Source of the DNA: Haloferax sp. Q22
GTDB taxonomy: Archaea; Halobacteriota; Halobacteria; Halobacteriales; Haloferacaceae
NCBI RefSeq assembly: GCF_001482285.1
Contig: NZ_LOEP01000022.1
Coordinates: 1-64,000 of the forward strand
Direction: 5' to 3'
Length of the DNA stretch: 64,000 nt
Under the pieces are notes generated by a model. That model had not been told where the DNA came from. It saw only the letters and a program-made list of their open reading frames with translations, and did not search any database. The position numbers and the translations under genes were made by a program. Positions 25,131-33,911 of this stretch are shown here, in pieces. How positions within the stretch are numbered: position 1 is the first letter of the stretch; every line of letters starts with the position of its first letter.

Positions 25131-26346
25131 CGCCGTCGACCATGTGCGCTTCGACGGTGTCCATGTCCAGCGTCACGCCGAGGCCCGGCTTCTCCGGAAT
25201 CTCGATGTAGCCGTCCTCGATGACCGTCTCCTCGACGAGGTCGCCCCACCAGCCCAGCTCGTAGGAGTGGTATTCGACCGCCAGCGAGTTCGGAATCGCC
25301 GTGCCGACGTGTGCGGAGGCCATCGTCGCCACCGGCGACGAGACGTTGTGCATCGCGACCGGCACGTAGTACTGGTTCGCCACGTCCGCGATCTTCTGCG
25401 TCTCGCGCATTCCGCCGACCTTCGGCATGTCCGGCGCGACGATGTCCACGGCCTGCTTTTCGATGAGGCGGCGCAGTTCCGTCACGCGGTAGCGGTTCTC
25501 GCCGACCGTGATGGGCGTGAGCGTGGACTTCGTGACCTCCTCCTGCACGTCGAGGTTCTCCGGCGGGACGGGGTCTTCGAGCCACCACACGTCGTAGTCT
25601 TCGAGCGCGGCCGCGAGCCGCTTTGCGCTGCCGCCCGAGAACGTCCAGTGGCAGTCGAACGCCACGTCCGCCTTGTCCTTGACGCGCTCTGTGACCTTCT
25701 CGACGATTTCGGCCTTGTGCCGAATCTCACCGGGTCGCAGGTGGCGGTTCGCGCGGTCCTTCTCGAAGCCCGACGGCACGTCGAGGTCGAATTTGAGGGC
25801 GTCGTAGCCGAGTTCGTCGACCACACGCTCTGCCTCGTCAGCGCACGCTTCGGGGTCGGCCTCCTCTTCGGTGTGGCAGTCGCAGTAGACCCGCACCTTG
25901 TCGCGGTACTTCCCGCCGAGAAGCTGATAGGCGGGGATGTCGAGAATCTTGCCCGCGAGGTCGTGCAGCGCGATTTCGATGCCCGCGATGGCGGTGACCG
26001 TGACGCCCTCGACGGAACCCTCACCGGACATCTTCTGGACGAGGTGCTCGTACAGACGGTCGATGTCGAGGGGGTTCTCGCCGATGACGAACGGCTTCAT
26101 GCGCTCGATGAGTTCGGGGACGCCCGCGCCCCAGTAGGCCTCACCGGTGCCGACGATACCGGCGTCGGTGTAGATGCGGACGAGCGTCCACGGGAAGTTG
26201 CCGTCGACCATCGTCGTCTGCACGTCGGTGATTTCGACGTCGCGACCGCCGCCGCGCTTGGCCGTCACGCCCATCGTCTCCGCCGACAGCTCCCGCATCG
26301 TGTACTCCGCGTTCGGATCGTGCAACTCCGCGTAGTTCTTACCCAT
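25108..26346 (-). CDS. gnaD: D-gluconate dehydratase (enolase superfamily)
   Basis: A 412-residue mandelate-racemase/enolase-superfamily dehydratase of the semi-phosphorylative Entner-Doudoroff pathway, removing water from gluconate to give 2-keto-3-deoxygluconate. Visible landmarks are the capping domain (VEITDVQTTMVDGNFPWTLV), the metal-binding barrel segments VAFDCHWTFSG, WWLEDPVPPENLD and TVGENRYRVTELR, and PVAMHNVSSPVATMASAH near the C-terminus. Length agrees with the characterised haloarchaeal enzyme. No kdgK or aldolase gene is adjacent. The name follows genus-level synteny; other sugar-acid dehydratases share the fold. Confidence 0.88.
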   Translation of the reverse strand: MGKNYAELHDPNAEYTMRELSAETMGVTAKRGGGRDVEITDVQTTMVDGNFPWTLVRIYTDAGIVGTGEAYWGAGVPELIERMKPFVIGENPLDIDRLYEHLVQKMSGEGSVEGVTVTAIAGIEIALHDLAGKILDIPAYQLLGGKYRDKVRVYCDCHTEEEADPEACADEAERVVDELGYDALKFDLDVPSGFEKDRANRHLRPGEIRHKAEIVEKVTERVKDKADVAFDCHWTFSGGSAKRLAAALEDYDVWWLEDPVPPENLDVQEEVTKSTLTPITVGENRYRVTELRRLIEKQAVDIVAPDMPKVGGMRETQKIADVANQYYVPVAMHNVSSPVATMASAHVGTAIPNSLAVEYHSYELGWWGDLVEETVIEDGYIEIPEKPGLGVTLDMDTVEAHMVDGETLFDEA

Positions 26347-26423
26347 GCAGAGTGGTTTACTCGGACGTTAGTAAAGTTTTTCCGACCGAGACATGTCCTC
26401 GATCGGGGCTCGCCTAAGAGCGG

Positions 26424-26870
26424 TCAGACCGGCGCGCGTCGGTCGAGAGAGTCGCGGAACGTCTCTCGGACGAGCGCGTCGAGGTCGTCGGGGAGGCCGA
26501 GTCGGCGGAGGTCGGTGTCGGGGTCCGTCGCCGGGTTGAGGTCGACGCCCCGGCGGCGGAGCGCGAGAAGTCGCCAGAGATACGCGAGTCTGAGCAGGCG
26601 CATCGCGCCCGGCACGTCGGCGTCGCTCCGGACGCGATAGGTCACCCACGCCGAGTCGGGGAGCACGTGGTGCGGGTCCGCGAGGCCGTCGGTGAGGAGC
26701 ACGTCGCGGACGCGCTTCGTGAGCGCGAGATCGACGACGCCGGCGTCGTGGACGTGGCCGATTTCCCTGCCGGCGACGAGGAACTCCGTTCCGCCGAAGC
26801 GGTGTGGCGCGGTCTCGACGCCGGGCCAGCGCGAGACGCGCGCAACGATTCTGTCGATGGAGGCAGTCAT
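26424..26870 (-). CDS. Luciferase-domain protein (DUF5519-like)
   Basis: A 148-residue protein. RFGGTEFLVAGREIGHVHDAGVVDLAL, then VRDVLLTDGLADPHHVLPDSAWVTYRV fits the small luciferase-domain (DUF5519) family found in haloarchaea and actinobacteria, in which a GH-H motif and an acidic strand are conserved. The second half, rich in Leu and Arg (AMRLLRLAYLWRLLALRRRG), is helical. No cofactor site is obvious. The name of the family should not be read as light emission; function is unknown. Single gene, same strand as gnaD. Confidence 0.75.
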   Translation of the reverse strand: MTASIDRIVARVSRWPGVETAPHRFGGTEFLVAGREIGHVHDAGVVDLALTKRVRDVLLTDGLADPHHVLPDSAWVTYRVRSDADVPGAMRLLRLAYLWRLLALRRRGVDLNPATDPDTDLRRLGLPDDLDALVRETFRDSLDRRAPV

Positions 26871-27211
26871 TCACCGAATATACGCGTTCCGAGGACATAA
26901 CTGCAGAGTCGAATCAGCGCGAAGGCCGGCGCTTGACTCCCCGAGTTCGACACCGCGTAGTCGAGCGATAACCACAGGATTTCCGGACATTCAGTTCACG
27001 GTGAGTGTCCGCCGAAAATAGACACTCAGACGGGCGCGGTATTCGCGGATTAACACGGGTTAGGAACGCGAATTTTCGTGTCCCGCGACGACTTCGCGTC
27101 GGGGCCCCGTCGCGGGACGCGCTCTCCGACTGACGGAATCCCGAACTGTGGCGGTGTCCGGGGTAGACGATTCGTAACGAAACCCTCGGGACGCAAATAA
27201 CGGGACGAACC
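26871..27211. other. 341-bp non-coding stretch with one strong inverted repeat
   Basis: No believable gene: the frames open here are Arg/Ser-rich and lack the acidic composition of neighbours. Local AT-rich patches at about 26994-27075 (CCGAAAATAGACACTC, GCGGATTAACACGGG) could be promoter or terminator DNA. The main structure is the perfect inverted repeat at 27080-27118, listed separately. Confidence 0.5.
27080..27118. repeat. Perfect 11-bp inverted repeat (39-bp hairpin)
   Basis: GTCCCGCGACG (27080-27090) and CGTCGCGGGAC (27108-27118) are exact complements around a 17-base loop that itself contains GGGGCCCC at 27101-27108, slightly overlapping the second arm. Lies between the divergent luciferase-domain gene and the Asp/Ser-rich protein gene, so it is not an obvious terminator of either. 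May be a regulator site or part of a small RNA. Confidence 0.6.
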
Positions 27212-27280
27212 ATGTCTCTGACTGCCACCGATGTACCGACACAGGGTCCCGACTTCGACTCCCGGGAGGCCGCGCGATGA
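27212..27280 (+). CDS. Possible 22-codon upstream ORF coupled to the Asp/Ser-rich protein
   Basis: ATG at 27212 opens a frame (MSLTATDVPTQ...) of 22 residues. Its TGA overlaps the ATG of the next gene as ATGA (27277-27280). The peptide is acidic in its second half (PDFDSREAAR) with no membrane or regulatory motif. Such an overlap is either translational coupling or chance. The AT-rich GCAAATAACGG just upstream (27192-27202) could be a promoter for this ORF. Confidence 0.35.
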   Translation: MSLTATDVPTQGPDFDSREAAR

Positions 27281-27831
27281 ACCTCGGCCAACTCGGCGTC
27301 GGTGCCGTCGTCCTCGTCATCGTCGTGTTCGCCCTCCTCTCCGGCGGCGTGAATACGCCCGAGACGCCCGACCCCGCCGACGACGCCGACAGAAGTATCG
27401 GCGCCGACGTGACCGACCCCGGCGCTGACGACGCGCCGGACGAGGAATCTGAAATCCAAGAAGAGCCCGTCGTCGGTGACGACTCGGGTGACGCCGACGA
27501 TACCGACGGCAGTTCGTCCGCGGACGACTCCGAGAACGCGACCGGCACGTTCGAGACGGTCGAAACCGACGCTGCCGACGACGACACCGACTCGACGACG
27601 AAGAAGTCCTCGAAGAAGCGCAGCAGTTCGAGCTCGAACGACGACAGCGACGACTCGTCTTCCGATGACTCGTCTGACGACACTTCGACCGATGAGAACT
27701 CGTCCGACGATTCGAGCGACGACAGTACGGACGACGCCACGAACGACGGTTCGACCACCGACGACTCGGGTGACGGTGACGGCGATACCGGTGATGGCTC
27801 GGGTGACGACATCGGGGTGTGCACGGTGTAG
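27277..27831 (+). CDS. Secreted or membrane-anchored Asp/Ser-rich low-complexity protein
   Basis: A protein of 184 residues. The first 25 residues form a hydrophobic anchor (LGVGAVVLVIVVFALLSGG) with no preceding charge cluster or cleavable lipobox. The rest is disordered: acidic to about residue 110, then a single basic patch KKSSKKRSSSSS, then runs of Asp, Ser and Thr up to the short end DIGVCTV with the only cysteine. It resembles stalk-like surface segments of haloarchaeal proteins without a folded domain. Function unknown. The low complexity of the 3' half makes length prone to variation between strains. Confidence 0.6.
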   Translation: MNLGQLGVGAVVLVIVVFALLSGGVNTPETPDPADDADRSIGADVTDPGADDAPDEESEIQEEPVVGDDSGDADDTDGSSSADDSENATGTFETVETDAADDDTDSTTKKSSKKRSSSSSNDDSDDSSSDDSSDDTSTDENSSDDSSDDSTDDATNDGSTTDDSGDGDGDTGDGSGDDIGVCTV

Positions 27832-27860
27832 TCACCAGACGCCGGTACGGCGCGGCCACC

Positions 27861-29084
27861 TCAGTCGACTAAGAGATTGAGGGCGTAGGCGGTCCGGAGC
27901 ACCGAGGCGGCGTCGCCGCGGGGAAACACCAGCTCGTCGGTCTCGCGGACGTGTTCGAGCACACCCGGAGAGGAGTGCTCGGGGGCGGCCGCGAGCCCAC
28001 ACTCGTTTTCGTCGGCCCACGTCATCACGTCGAGGTCGGACTTCGAGTCGCCCATCACGAGGACGAACGGGTCGTCCACCCCGAGCACGTCGAGCGCGGC
28101 GCGGACGCCCGCCGCCTTGTTCAGGTCGACCGCGGAGAGCTCCGCGGCGTCGGCGTGGTAGTACGCGACCGTCACGCGCTCCAGCGTCCGCCGCGCGTCC
28201 TCGGGAATCTCCGCCGCCTCCGAGTCGGGAAGCGCGTCGCGGTCGTCGAGCACGCCCGCTATCTCCGGGTCGCGCTCCGCGAAGTACGCCCGCGCCCAGT
28301 CGGGGCCGGCGGGGTCGTCGGTGAGCGCCTCGCCGAGGAGGTCCAACAGGTAGACGAGCGCGCCGTCGATGACTTCCTCGGCGTCGTCGCTGCCGGTCTC
28401 GAAGTTCGGTTTGAGCGTGACGTTGAACTCGTTGCCCTGCAGGTGAACGCCACCGCGGAGCGCGTCGGGGAGGTCGCTGATGACGCGCCCGCGAACCGAC
28501 TCGAAGACCGACTGCACCGGGTCGTCGAGCGTCTCGTAGAGGAGCCGCTTCGTGTCGGAGCCGTGGCCGGGCGTGAAGACGCCGGTGCCCGCCTCGTAGA
28601 CGATGCTCACGTTCCCTGAGTGGACGAGTTCGTTGCCCAATCCCTGGATGGCGAAGCCCTTGACGTTCTCCAGGGTCTGGCCGGTGCAGATGACGATGGG
28701 GACGCCCTCCTCGTGGAACTGCGTGAGGAGGTGCAGCACCTCGCGCGGAATCTCGTTGTCGGTCTGCCCCGCAGAGCGCAGCGTCTCGTCCACGTCCAAG
28801 ACGAGCGCGTTCACCGCCCGGCCGTACTTCGTGTAGAGGTCGAGGGCGGTGAACGCCTGGTCCCGCGTCGCACGCGCGGCGAGTTCGGCGTAGCGGTCGC
28901 CGTCGGAGAGCGCCCGACGGATGCGGTCTTTCTTCGCCGTGAGTTCGTCGTCGACCGCCTGCCAGTGCGACAGTGCCACCTGCGAGCCGAGCGGCGGCAA
29001 GAGGTCGACGAAGTCCTGTGCGTCCCGGACCGCGTCCGCGTCGAAGTTCCCGTACAGTCTGTACAGGAGGTCGTACCGCTCCAT
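27861..29084 (-). CDS. HAD-superfamily hydrolase with N-terminal helical domain
   Basis: A 407-residue protein. After a 90-residue helical domain (MERYDLLYRLYGNFDADAVRD...) comes HAD motif I as VLDVDETLRSAG with both aspartates, motif II in VIVCTGQTLENVKG, and motif IV as VLVMGDSKSDLDVMTWAD near residue 345. A large C2-type cap (about 150-330) lies between. The C2 cap and GDSKSDLDMM-type end are like those of sugar phosphatases such as phosphomannomutase/trehalose-phosphatase relatives. Substrate not identified. Divergent from the DUF5799 gene. Confidence 0.8.
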   Translation of the reverse strand: MERYDLLYRLYGNFDADAVRDAQDFVDLLPPLGSQVALSHWQAVDDELTAKKDRIRRALSDGDRYAELAARATRDQAFTALDLYTKYGRAVNALVLDVDETLRSAGQTDNEIPREVLHLLTQFHEEGVPIVICTGQTLENVKGFAIQGLGNELVHSGNVSIVYEAGTGVFTPGHGSDTKRLLYETLDDPVQSVFESVRGRVISDLPDALRGGVHLQGNEFNVTLKPNFETGSDDAEEVIDGALVYLLDLLGEALTDDPAGPDWARAYFAERDPEIAGVLDDRDALPDSEAAEIPEDARRTLERVTVAYYHADAAELSAVDLNKAAGVRAALDVLGVDDPFVLVMGDSKSDLDVMTWADENECGLAAAPEHSSPGVLEHVRETDELVFPRGDAASVLRTAYALNLLVD

Positions 29085-29226
29085 GATTCGGGGTCGTCAC
29101 CCAACCGCATTAAACCCGCGTGGGAGGCAATTCGCCCCGGCGTCTCGTCGGCTGGCTGGGACGCGGTCGCCGCCGTCGGCGGTCGGCCCCGCAACTCTGA
29201 TACCGACCGGCCGACGACGTGTGCAC

Positions 29227-29673
29227 ATGGCACATTGGACCGACAGCATCGTCGGCGACCGAATGACGGTGGACCGCGAGTTCAACGACCAGGTGATGAA
29301 CTCCCGGTTCAACAGTCAGGAGTGGGGTCTCATCATGACGGCGACCGAGTTCGAAATCGAGAACGCGGACGACCCCGAGGAGGCGCGCATCGTCGCCGAC
29401 ACGGAGAAAGTCCCGCAGATTATCCCCGAACTCGACAACATCCGCAGCCAGATGGGCGCGATGGGCGGCGGAGGAGGTGACTCGTCGTCGGGCGGCGGCG
29501 GTATCGTCGACTCCATCAAGGGCGCGCTCGGTATGGGCGGCGGCGGCAAGAAGGGAGAACAGGAGAAACTGGAGGACGCGGAGCGACTCACCCAGGAGTA
29601 CGCCGACGCGCTCCAAGACCACCTCGAAAAGAAGGGCAAGTGGGATCAGGTCCGCGTCAGCTACCTCGAATAG
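29227..29673 (+). CDS. DUF5799-family haloarchaeal protein
   Basis: A 148-residue acidic protein that I place in the haloarchaeal DUF5799 family from its N-terminus (MAHWTDSIVGDRMTVDREF and SQEWGLIMTATEFEIENADD). The middle is a flexible Gly/Ser stretch (about residues 78-118) around IVDSIKGALGMGGGG. A C-terminal helix EKLEDAERLTQEYADALQDH and a basic end follow. No enzymatic motif. The ATG at 29227 was chosen as the first one with acidic downstream sequence; earlier in-frame codons are antisense to the HAD gene. Confidence 0.8.
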   Translation: MAHWTDSIVGDRMTVDREFNDQVMNSRFNSQEWGLIMTATEFEIENADDPEEARIVADTEKVPQIIPELDNIRSQMGAMGGGGGDSSSGGGGIVDSIKGALGMGGGGKKGEQEKLEDAERLTQEYADALQDHLEKKGKWDQVRVSYLE

Positions 29674-29780
29674 CGGGGCAACCGGCCGGCGGTGGCGACG
29701 CGCTCACTTGGTGGCCAAAGACGACATTCCGTTCGAGGGCCACAATTAGTAACCGGCTCCGGACGCGACGTCCTCGCCAG

Positions 29781-29906
29781 ATGAAACCGTCAACGCTGGT
29801 CTTCGCGTTCGGTGGACTCCTGTTCGTGCTACCGATTCCCGGCACGTTTATCGCCGGCGCACTGGTGCTCCTCGCGGGAGCCCTCGCGCGGTGGCTCGGA
29901 TTGTAA
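29781..29906 (+). CDS. 41-residue membrane protein
   Basis: ATG at 29781 opens MKPSTLVFAFGGLLFVLPIP followed by GTFIAGALVLLAGALARWLGL. Two hydrophobic stretches flank a Pro-Ile-Pro-Gly turn, the pattern of small haloarchaeal two-helix membrane proteins. The frame also extends upstream into non-coding sequence but without a better start. AATTAGTAACC at 29744-29754 is a promoter candidate. Function unknown; may be too short for automatic annotation. Confidence 0.6.
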   Translation: MKPSTLVFAFGGLLFVLPIPGTFIAGALVLLAGALARWLGL

Positions 29907-29957
29907 CGACCCACCACGAATCAGTCGCACGGCTGACGGAGCGTCGGGGGCGACGGC

Positions 29958-30107
29958 TCAGTACTCGTCGCCGGCGTGGAACAGCGTCCGCTCACTCGCC
30001 TCGTAGATGTTCATCAGTTCGTTGATGAGGTCGTCGTACTCCTCGTCGTCCTCGCGGAGCGCGTCGAGTCGGGCGACCGTCTCGTCGTCGAGGTGAATCT
30101 GCGGCAT
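29958..30107 (-). CDS. 49-residue antitoxin-like protein (DUF7557-like)
   Basis: A 49-residue acidic peptide, MPQIHLDDETVARLDALRED..., with one strand and two helices ending ASERTLFHAGDEY. The MPQIHLDxETVxRLDALR opening is repeatedly seen in haloarchaea in stand-alone small proteins resembling VapB/RHH antitoxins, and I associate it with DUF7557. No toxin gene is adjacent. The ATG at 30107 fits a promoter in the GC-poor CCTTAAGCG at 30131-30139. The upstream 200 bp to fba hold no other gene. Confidence 0.7.
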   Translation of the reverse strand: MPQIHLDDETVARLDALREDDEEYDDLINELMNIYEASERTLFHAGDEY

Positions 30108-30310
30108 ACCTACACCCACGCCGCGTGACACCTTAAGCGACGTGGGGCGGCGGATTCGACCGCTGTCGAGCATCGAGAGCGCCGCCGCTGGGCGGGAGAC
30201 GTATCGAAACGAAGAGCCGGCGGAGTGCCGGGTAGAGACGACAACCGGTTCCGGTCCGCCGTGCGGACGCGGTGAACGCTCGACGGTGAACGAATCACCG
30301 CCCGCGCGGG

Positions 30311-31303
30311 TTACTTGAACAGGGACTGGCCGGCGCTGCCGGAGACCTCGGTCAGCCCGGCGTGCACGTCGGCGATGCGCTCGCGGATGTCGCGACCGAC
30401 AACGCGGGGGTCGAACACGTCCTTGTTCGGCGACCACTCGGTCTCGTTGAAGAACGTGTCGCGGGCGTCCTCGACGCCCTCTGGCGGGACGATGGCGTTG
30501 GGGTCCTCGCTGTAGAGGTCGTAGGCGGTGCGCGTGTACTCGTACTGGTAGCGGGTGTCCTTGTTGACCTTGCAGATGCCGTGTTTGAGCATCTCCTGCA
30601 GTTGGTCGGGCTGGACGCCCGAAGAGCCGTGGAGGACGAGCGGCGTGTCGAGGCCGTGGTCGCGCAGGGCCTGCCGGATGTCCTGGGCGAGGTCCGGGCG
30701 GAGTTCGAGGTCCTTGCCCTTGGCGACGCCGTGCTGCGTGCCGACGGAGATGGCGAGCAGGTCCGCGCCCGTCTTGTCGACGAACTCGACGGCCTGTTCG
30801 GGGTCCGTGTAGAACGCCTCTTCGGCCTCGATTTCGTCCTCGACGCCCTTGATCTGGCCGAGTTCGGCCTCGATGAGCACGTCGGAGCCCGCGGCCTCGA
30901 CCATCTCGACGACCTCGCGGCTCGTCGCGACGTTCTCGTCGAACGGCTCGTGGGAGGCGTCGATCATGATGGACGACGGGATGTCGAGTTCGATCTGCTG
31001 CTCGATGAACTCGAGGTCCGTCTGGTGGTCCATGTTGAGGAAGACGCCGATGTCGTACCGCTCGGCGATGGTCTCGATGTAGTTCCCCATGGCTTTCAGG
31101 CCCGCAACGGCGTCGCCGTCACCGGCGAACCGGCAGGCACCACCGCTCATCTGCAACAGGAGGTCCGAGTCCATCCGGTCGGCTCCCTCCATGAGACCCA
31201 TCATAATGTTCGGCTCCGCGATGTTACTCGCGATGAGGCCGAATCCTTCGTCGAGCGCCTCGTCGTACACTGTGGCGAGTTCCTCCCCGCCGTAGAACGG
31301 CAT
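30311..31303 (-). CDS. fba: Class II fructose-1,6-bisphosphate aldolase
   Basis: A 330-residue zinc aldolase cleaving fructose-1,6-bisphosphate to dihydroxyacetone phosphate and glyceraldehyde-3-phosphate. Zinc and substrate segments are visible: [13 protein letters not shown] (first His and Asp), [39 protein letters not shown] and [13 protein letters not shown]. It closes the fructose cluster downstream of ptfB but has its own 164-bp intergenic region with a TATA candidate (CATTATTAG, 31340-31348 on the minus strand). It is the aldolase required for the fructose-1-phosphate route; archaeal gluconeogenic FBPA/P is a different protein. Confidence 0.94.
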   Translation of the reverse strand: MPFYGGEELATVYDEALDEGFGLIASNIAEPNIMMGLMEGADRMDSDLLLQMSGGACRFAGDGDAVAGLKAMGNYIETIAERYDIGVFLNMDHQTDLEFIEQQIELDIPSSIMIDASHEPFDENVATSREVVEMVEAAGSDVLIEAELGQIKGVEDEIEAEEAFYTDPEQAVEFVDKTGADLLAISVGTQHGVAKGKDLELRPDLAQDIRQALRDHGLDTPLVLHGSSGVQPDQLQEMLKHGICKVNKDTRYQYEYTRTAYDLYSEDPNAIVPPEGVEDARDTFFNETEWSPNKDVFDPRVVGRDIRERIADVHAGLTEVSGSAGQSLFK

Positions 31304-31467
31304 TATGCGTTCACCTCGGTTTCGTCAACGACTGCGAGACTAATAATGTATGGGAAGCGAGTTTCGATTCTGCACGTTTTCGTTTGTTCGCGTTCGAGTT
31401 AATTTTCGTCTCCGAGAGAGAGCCGCCGCTGGGGATGAGCGAAAAACGGGAAAAACGCCGGTGAGCG

Positions 31468-31944
31468 TTACGAGAACAGCTTCTTCAGGCGGGCGAACAG
31501 TCCCTTCTCGGGGTCGCCGCCGCGGCGCACGGGTTCGTCCGATTCCGTGTCGTCGCTGGACGAGTCGTCGGAACCGGCGTCGGTGTCGGCGTCCTCGCCG
31601 TCGTCGCCGCTTCCGAACGTGACCGAACCGGTCTTGCCGGCCTCGGCGAGTTCGACCGCCTTCTTCACGACGGCCTCGGCGTTGTTGACGCCGTCTTTGA
31701 CCGTCCCCTTGAGGACGAGTTTGCCGTCGAAGCGGTCGCGGCTGACCGAGGTATCCGAGGTGATGATGACCGCGTCGGCCTCGGCGATGGCGTCCGAGGA
31801 CAGTTCGTCCTGCGTGCCCATCGCGCCCTGGACCTCGACGTCGATGTCGTGGCCGAGGCGCTCGCCGGCCTGCAGGAGGTTCTCGGCCGCCATCTGGCTG
31901 TGTGCGATTCCGGTCGGACAGGATGTGACTGCGACGAGTTTCAT
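31468..31944 (-). CDS. ptfB: PTS fructose-specific component EIIB
   Basis: A 158-residue IIB-Fru protein. The phosphorylatable cysteine lies in VAVTSCPTGIAHSQMAAENL, followed by VEVQGAMGTQDELS, which is the canonical fructose-type IIB pattern (TACPTGIAHT). The domain ends near residue 100. An acidic Asp/Ser linker and a short basic tail (KGLFARLKKLFS), possibly a membrane-surface helix, follow and are not part of bacterial IIB. Translationally coupled to ptsI by ATGA at 31941-31944. Confidence 0.93.
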   Translation of the reverse strand: MKLVAVTSCPTGIAHSQMAAENLLQAGERLGHDIDVEVQGAMGTQDELSSDAIAEADAVIITSDTSVSRDRFDGKLVLKGTVKDGVNNAEAVVKKAVELAEAGKTGSVTFGSGDDGEDADTDAGSDDSSSDDTESDEPVRRGGDPEKGLFARLKKLFS

Positions 31945-33638
31945 TGGTCTAGTGTAAGGATTTCCGCGACTTCAGCCTTGGTGTCGGCCTGCAGGACGCG
32001 TTCCGCGAGTTCGCGGGCGTCCGCGGTGTCGGTCTCCGCGACGGCCGCCTTGACCTGCGGCACCGTCACGGCGCTCATGCTCAGTTCGTCGAGGCCGAGC
32101 CCGACGAGCAGTTCGGTGAGGTCCGGGTCGCCGGCCATCTCGCCGCACATGCCGACCCAGCAGTCCTCGCCCTCGGTCGCCGAGACGGTGGCGTCGATGG
32201 CGCGGAGGACCGCCGGCTGTCGGTAGTCGCCGAGGTCCGAGACGCGCTCGTTGCCGCGCTCGGCGGCCATCACGTACTGCGCGAGGTCGTTCGTCCCGAT
32301 GCTGAAGAAGTCGACGTGCGGCGCGAACTGGTCGGCCATGAACGCCGCGGCGGGCGTCTCGACCATGATGCCGAACTCGGGCAGTTCGTTTTCGACGCCC
32401 TCGGCGTCGAGGTCGGCCGCAATCGACTCGAACCGCTCTCGGCCGGCGCGAAGCTCCTCGACCGTCGAGACGAGCGGGAGCATCACCGACAGGTTCGCCC
32501 CGTCGGCGCTGGCCGCCGCGCGCAGCAGTGCGCGCACCTGCGTCTCGAAGAGGTCCGCGTCCGGGCCGAGCGACCGGCGGATGCCGCGCTCGCCGAGGAA
32601 CGGGTTCTCCTCGTCGGGCAGGTCGAGGTACGGGACCGGCTTGTCGCCGCCGATGTCGAGCGTCCGGACGACGACGCGCCCGCCGTCGAAGGATTCGAGC
32701 GCCTCGACGTACGCTTCGTACTGCTCGTCTTCGTCCGGCGGCGACTCGCGGTCGAGGAAGAGGAATTCGGTGCGGAACAGGCCGACGCCGTCGGCCCCAC
32801 GGTCGACGGCCGGCCCGAGGTCCGCCAGCGTACCGATGTTGGCGGCGATCTCGATTTCGACGCCGTCTGCGGTCTCGACCGACTCGTGTCGGATGTCCAC
32901 GTCGGCGGCGGCCGCGGCGGCCTCTTTCCGCTCGTCGCTCGGGTCGACCACGAAGTCGCCCGACTCGCCGTCGACGACGACTTCCGCGCCGTCCTCGACG
33001 GACTGGAGTTCCTCGCCCACGCCGACGATGGCCGGCAGGGCGAGCGAGCGCGCGAAGATGGCCGCGTGGGAGGTGCGGCCGCCCGTCACCGTGACGAAGC
33101 CGGCGACGCGCTCGGGGTCGAGCTGCGCCGTGTCGCTCGGCGTGAGGCGCTCGGCGACGACGACGCTCCCCTCCGGCAGCGACGAGAGGTCGACCCGCTC
33201 GCCGTCCGAGAGGACGCGCACGAGCCGGTCGCGCACGTCGCGGAGGTCGTCGGCGCGCTCGCCCATGCGACCGCCCATGTTCTCGAACTGCTCAACGAAC
33301 TCGGAGAACGTCTCCTGCACGGCGTGTTCGGCCGGGAGCCCGCCCTCGATGGCGTCGGTGACGCCGTCGGTTATCTGCGGGTCGTTGAGGAACTGGACGT
33401 GCGCGTCGAACACCGCGGCCTCCTCCTCGCCGACGCGCTCGGCGGTCCGCTCGCGCTCGGCTTCGAGTTCGTCCTCGGCGGCCGCGCGGGCGTCCTCGAA
33501 GCGCGCGAGTTCGGCCTCCGCGTCCACGTCTTCGGCGGCCGGCGGTTCGGGGAGGTCGGCGTCCGGTCGGTACCAGACGACGGTGCCGACGCCCGAAAGC
33601 GGTGTCACGCCGATGCCGGAGAGGGTTCGTTCGGTCAT
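31941..33638 (-). CDS. ptsI: PTS enzyme I (phosphoenolpyruvate-protein phosphotransferase)
   Basis: A 565-residue enzyme I that takes phosphate from PEP. The HPr-interacting helical domain leads to the active-site histidine His191 in VTGGRTSHAAIFARSLALPA. The PEP-binding barrel shows GADGVGLFRTEFLFLDRES, LDIGGDKPVPYL, and the catalytic cysteine in WVGMCGEMAGDPDLT. It passes phosphate to the HPr encoded 3 nt upstream. Complete length and all active-site residues present, so a functional archaeal PTS. Confidence 0.96.
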   Translation of the reverse strand: MTERTLSGIGVTPLSGVGTVVWYRPDADLPEPPAAEDVDAEAELARFEDARAAAEDELEAERERTAERVGEEEAAVFDAHVQFLNDPQITDGVTDAIEGGLPAEHAVQETFSEFVEQFENMGGRMGERADDLRDVRDRLVRVLSDGERVDLSSLPEGSVVVAERLTPSDTAQLDPERVAGFVTVTGGRTSHAAIFARSLALPAIVGVGEELQSVEDGAEVVVDGESGDFVVDPSDERKEAAAAAADVDIRHESVETADGVEIEIAANIGTLADLGPAVDRGADGVGLFRTEFLFLDRESPPDEDEQYEAYVEALESFDGGRVVVRTLDIGGDKPVPYLDLPDEENPFLGERGIRRSLGPDADLFETQVRALLRAAASADGANLSVMLPLVSTVEELRAGRERFESIAADLDAEGVENELPEFGIMVETPAAAFMADQFAPHVDFFSIGTNDLAQYVMAAERGNERVSDLGDYRQPAVLRAIDATVSATEGEDCWVGMCGEMAGDPDLTELLVGLGLDELSMSAVTVPQVKAAVAETDTADARELAERVLQADTKAEVAEILTLDQ

Positions 33639-33641
33639 GGC

Positions 33642-33911
33642 TTACTGTTTGGCTTCAGGCGTCGAAAGGATGTCCTCTAGGGCGTCGAGTGCCGCTTCCG
33701 CGTCGTCACCCTCGGCGGCGAGGCGCACGGACTCGTCGTGGCCGACGCCGAGACCGGTGACGGCGAGCATGCTGGCGGCGGGGACGAGGTCGTCCTCGTC
33801 GGCGCGGCCGAGCTGGATGTCGGCGTCGAAGGAGTTCGCGGTCTCGACGAACTGCGAGGCCGGGCGGGCGTGAAGCCCGTCTTCGGGGACGACCGTGACG
33901 GTCCGCTCCAT
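33642..33911 (-). CDS. ptsH: PTS phosphocarrier protein HPr
   Basis: An HPr of 89 residues with the phosphorylation histidine in EDGLHARPASQFVETANSF (residue 14 from this ATG). The usual regulatory serine region near residue 45 reads VPAASMLAVTGLGVGHDESV, lacking a clear HPr-kinase serine site motif; archaea have no HPr kinase that I know of. Start: ATG at 33911 shares a base with the ptfA stop (TGATG); a GTG one codon earlier (33914) is the alternative. Lies 3 nt before ptsI. Confidence 0.94.
   Translation of the reverse strand: MERTVTVVPEDGLHARPASQFVETANSFDADIQLGRADEDDLVPAASMLAVTGLGVGHDESVRLAAEGDDAEAALDALEDILSTPEAKQ

Noticed and set aside
26914-27459. Minus-strand 181-codon frame in the 27-kb gap
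   Set aside because: Basic and Ser/Arg-rich, overlaps the start of the Asp/Ser-rich gene, no promoter; considered non-coding.
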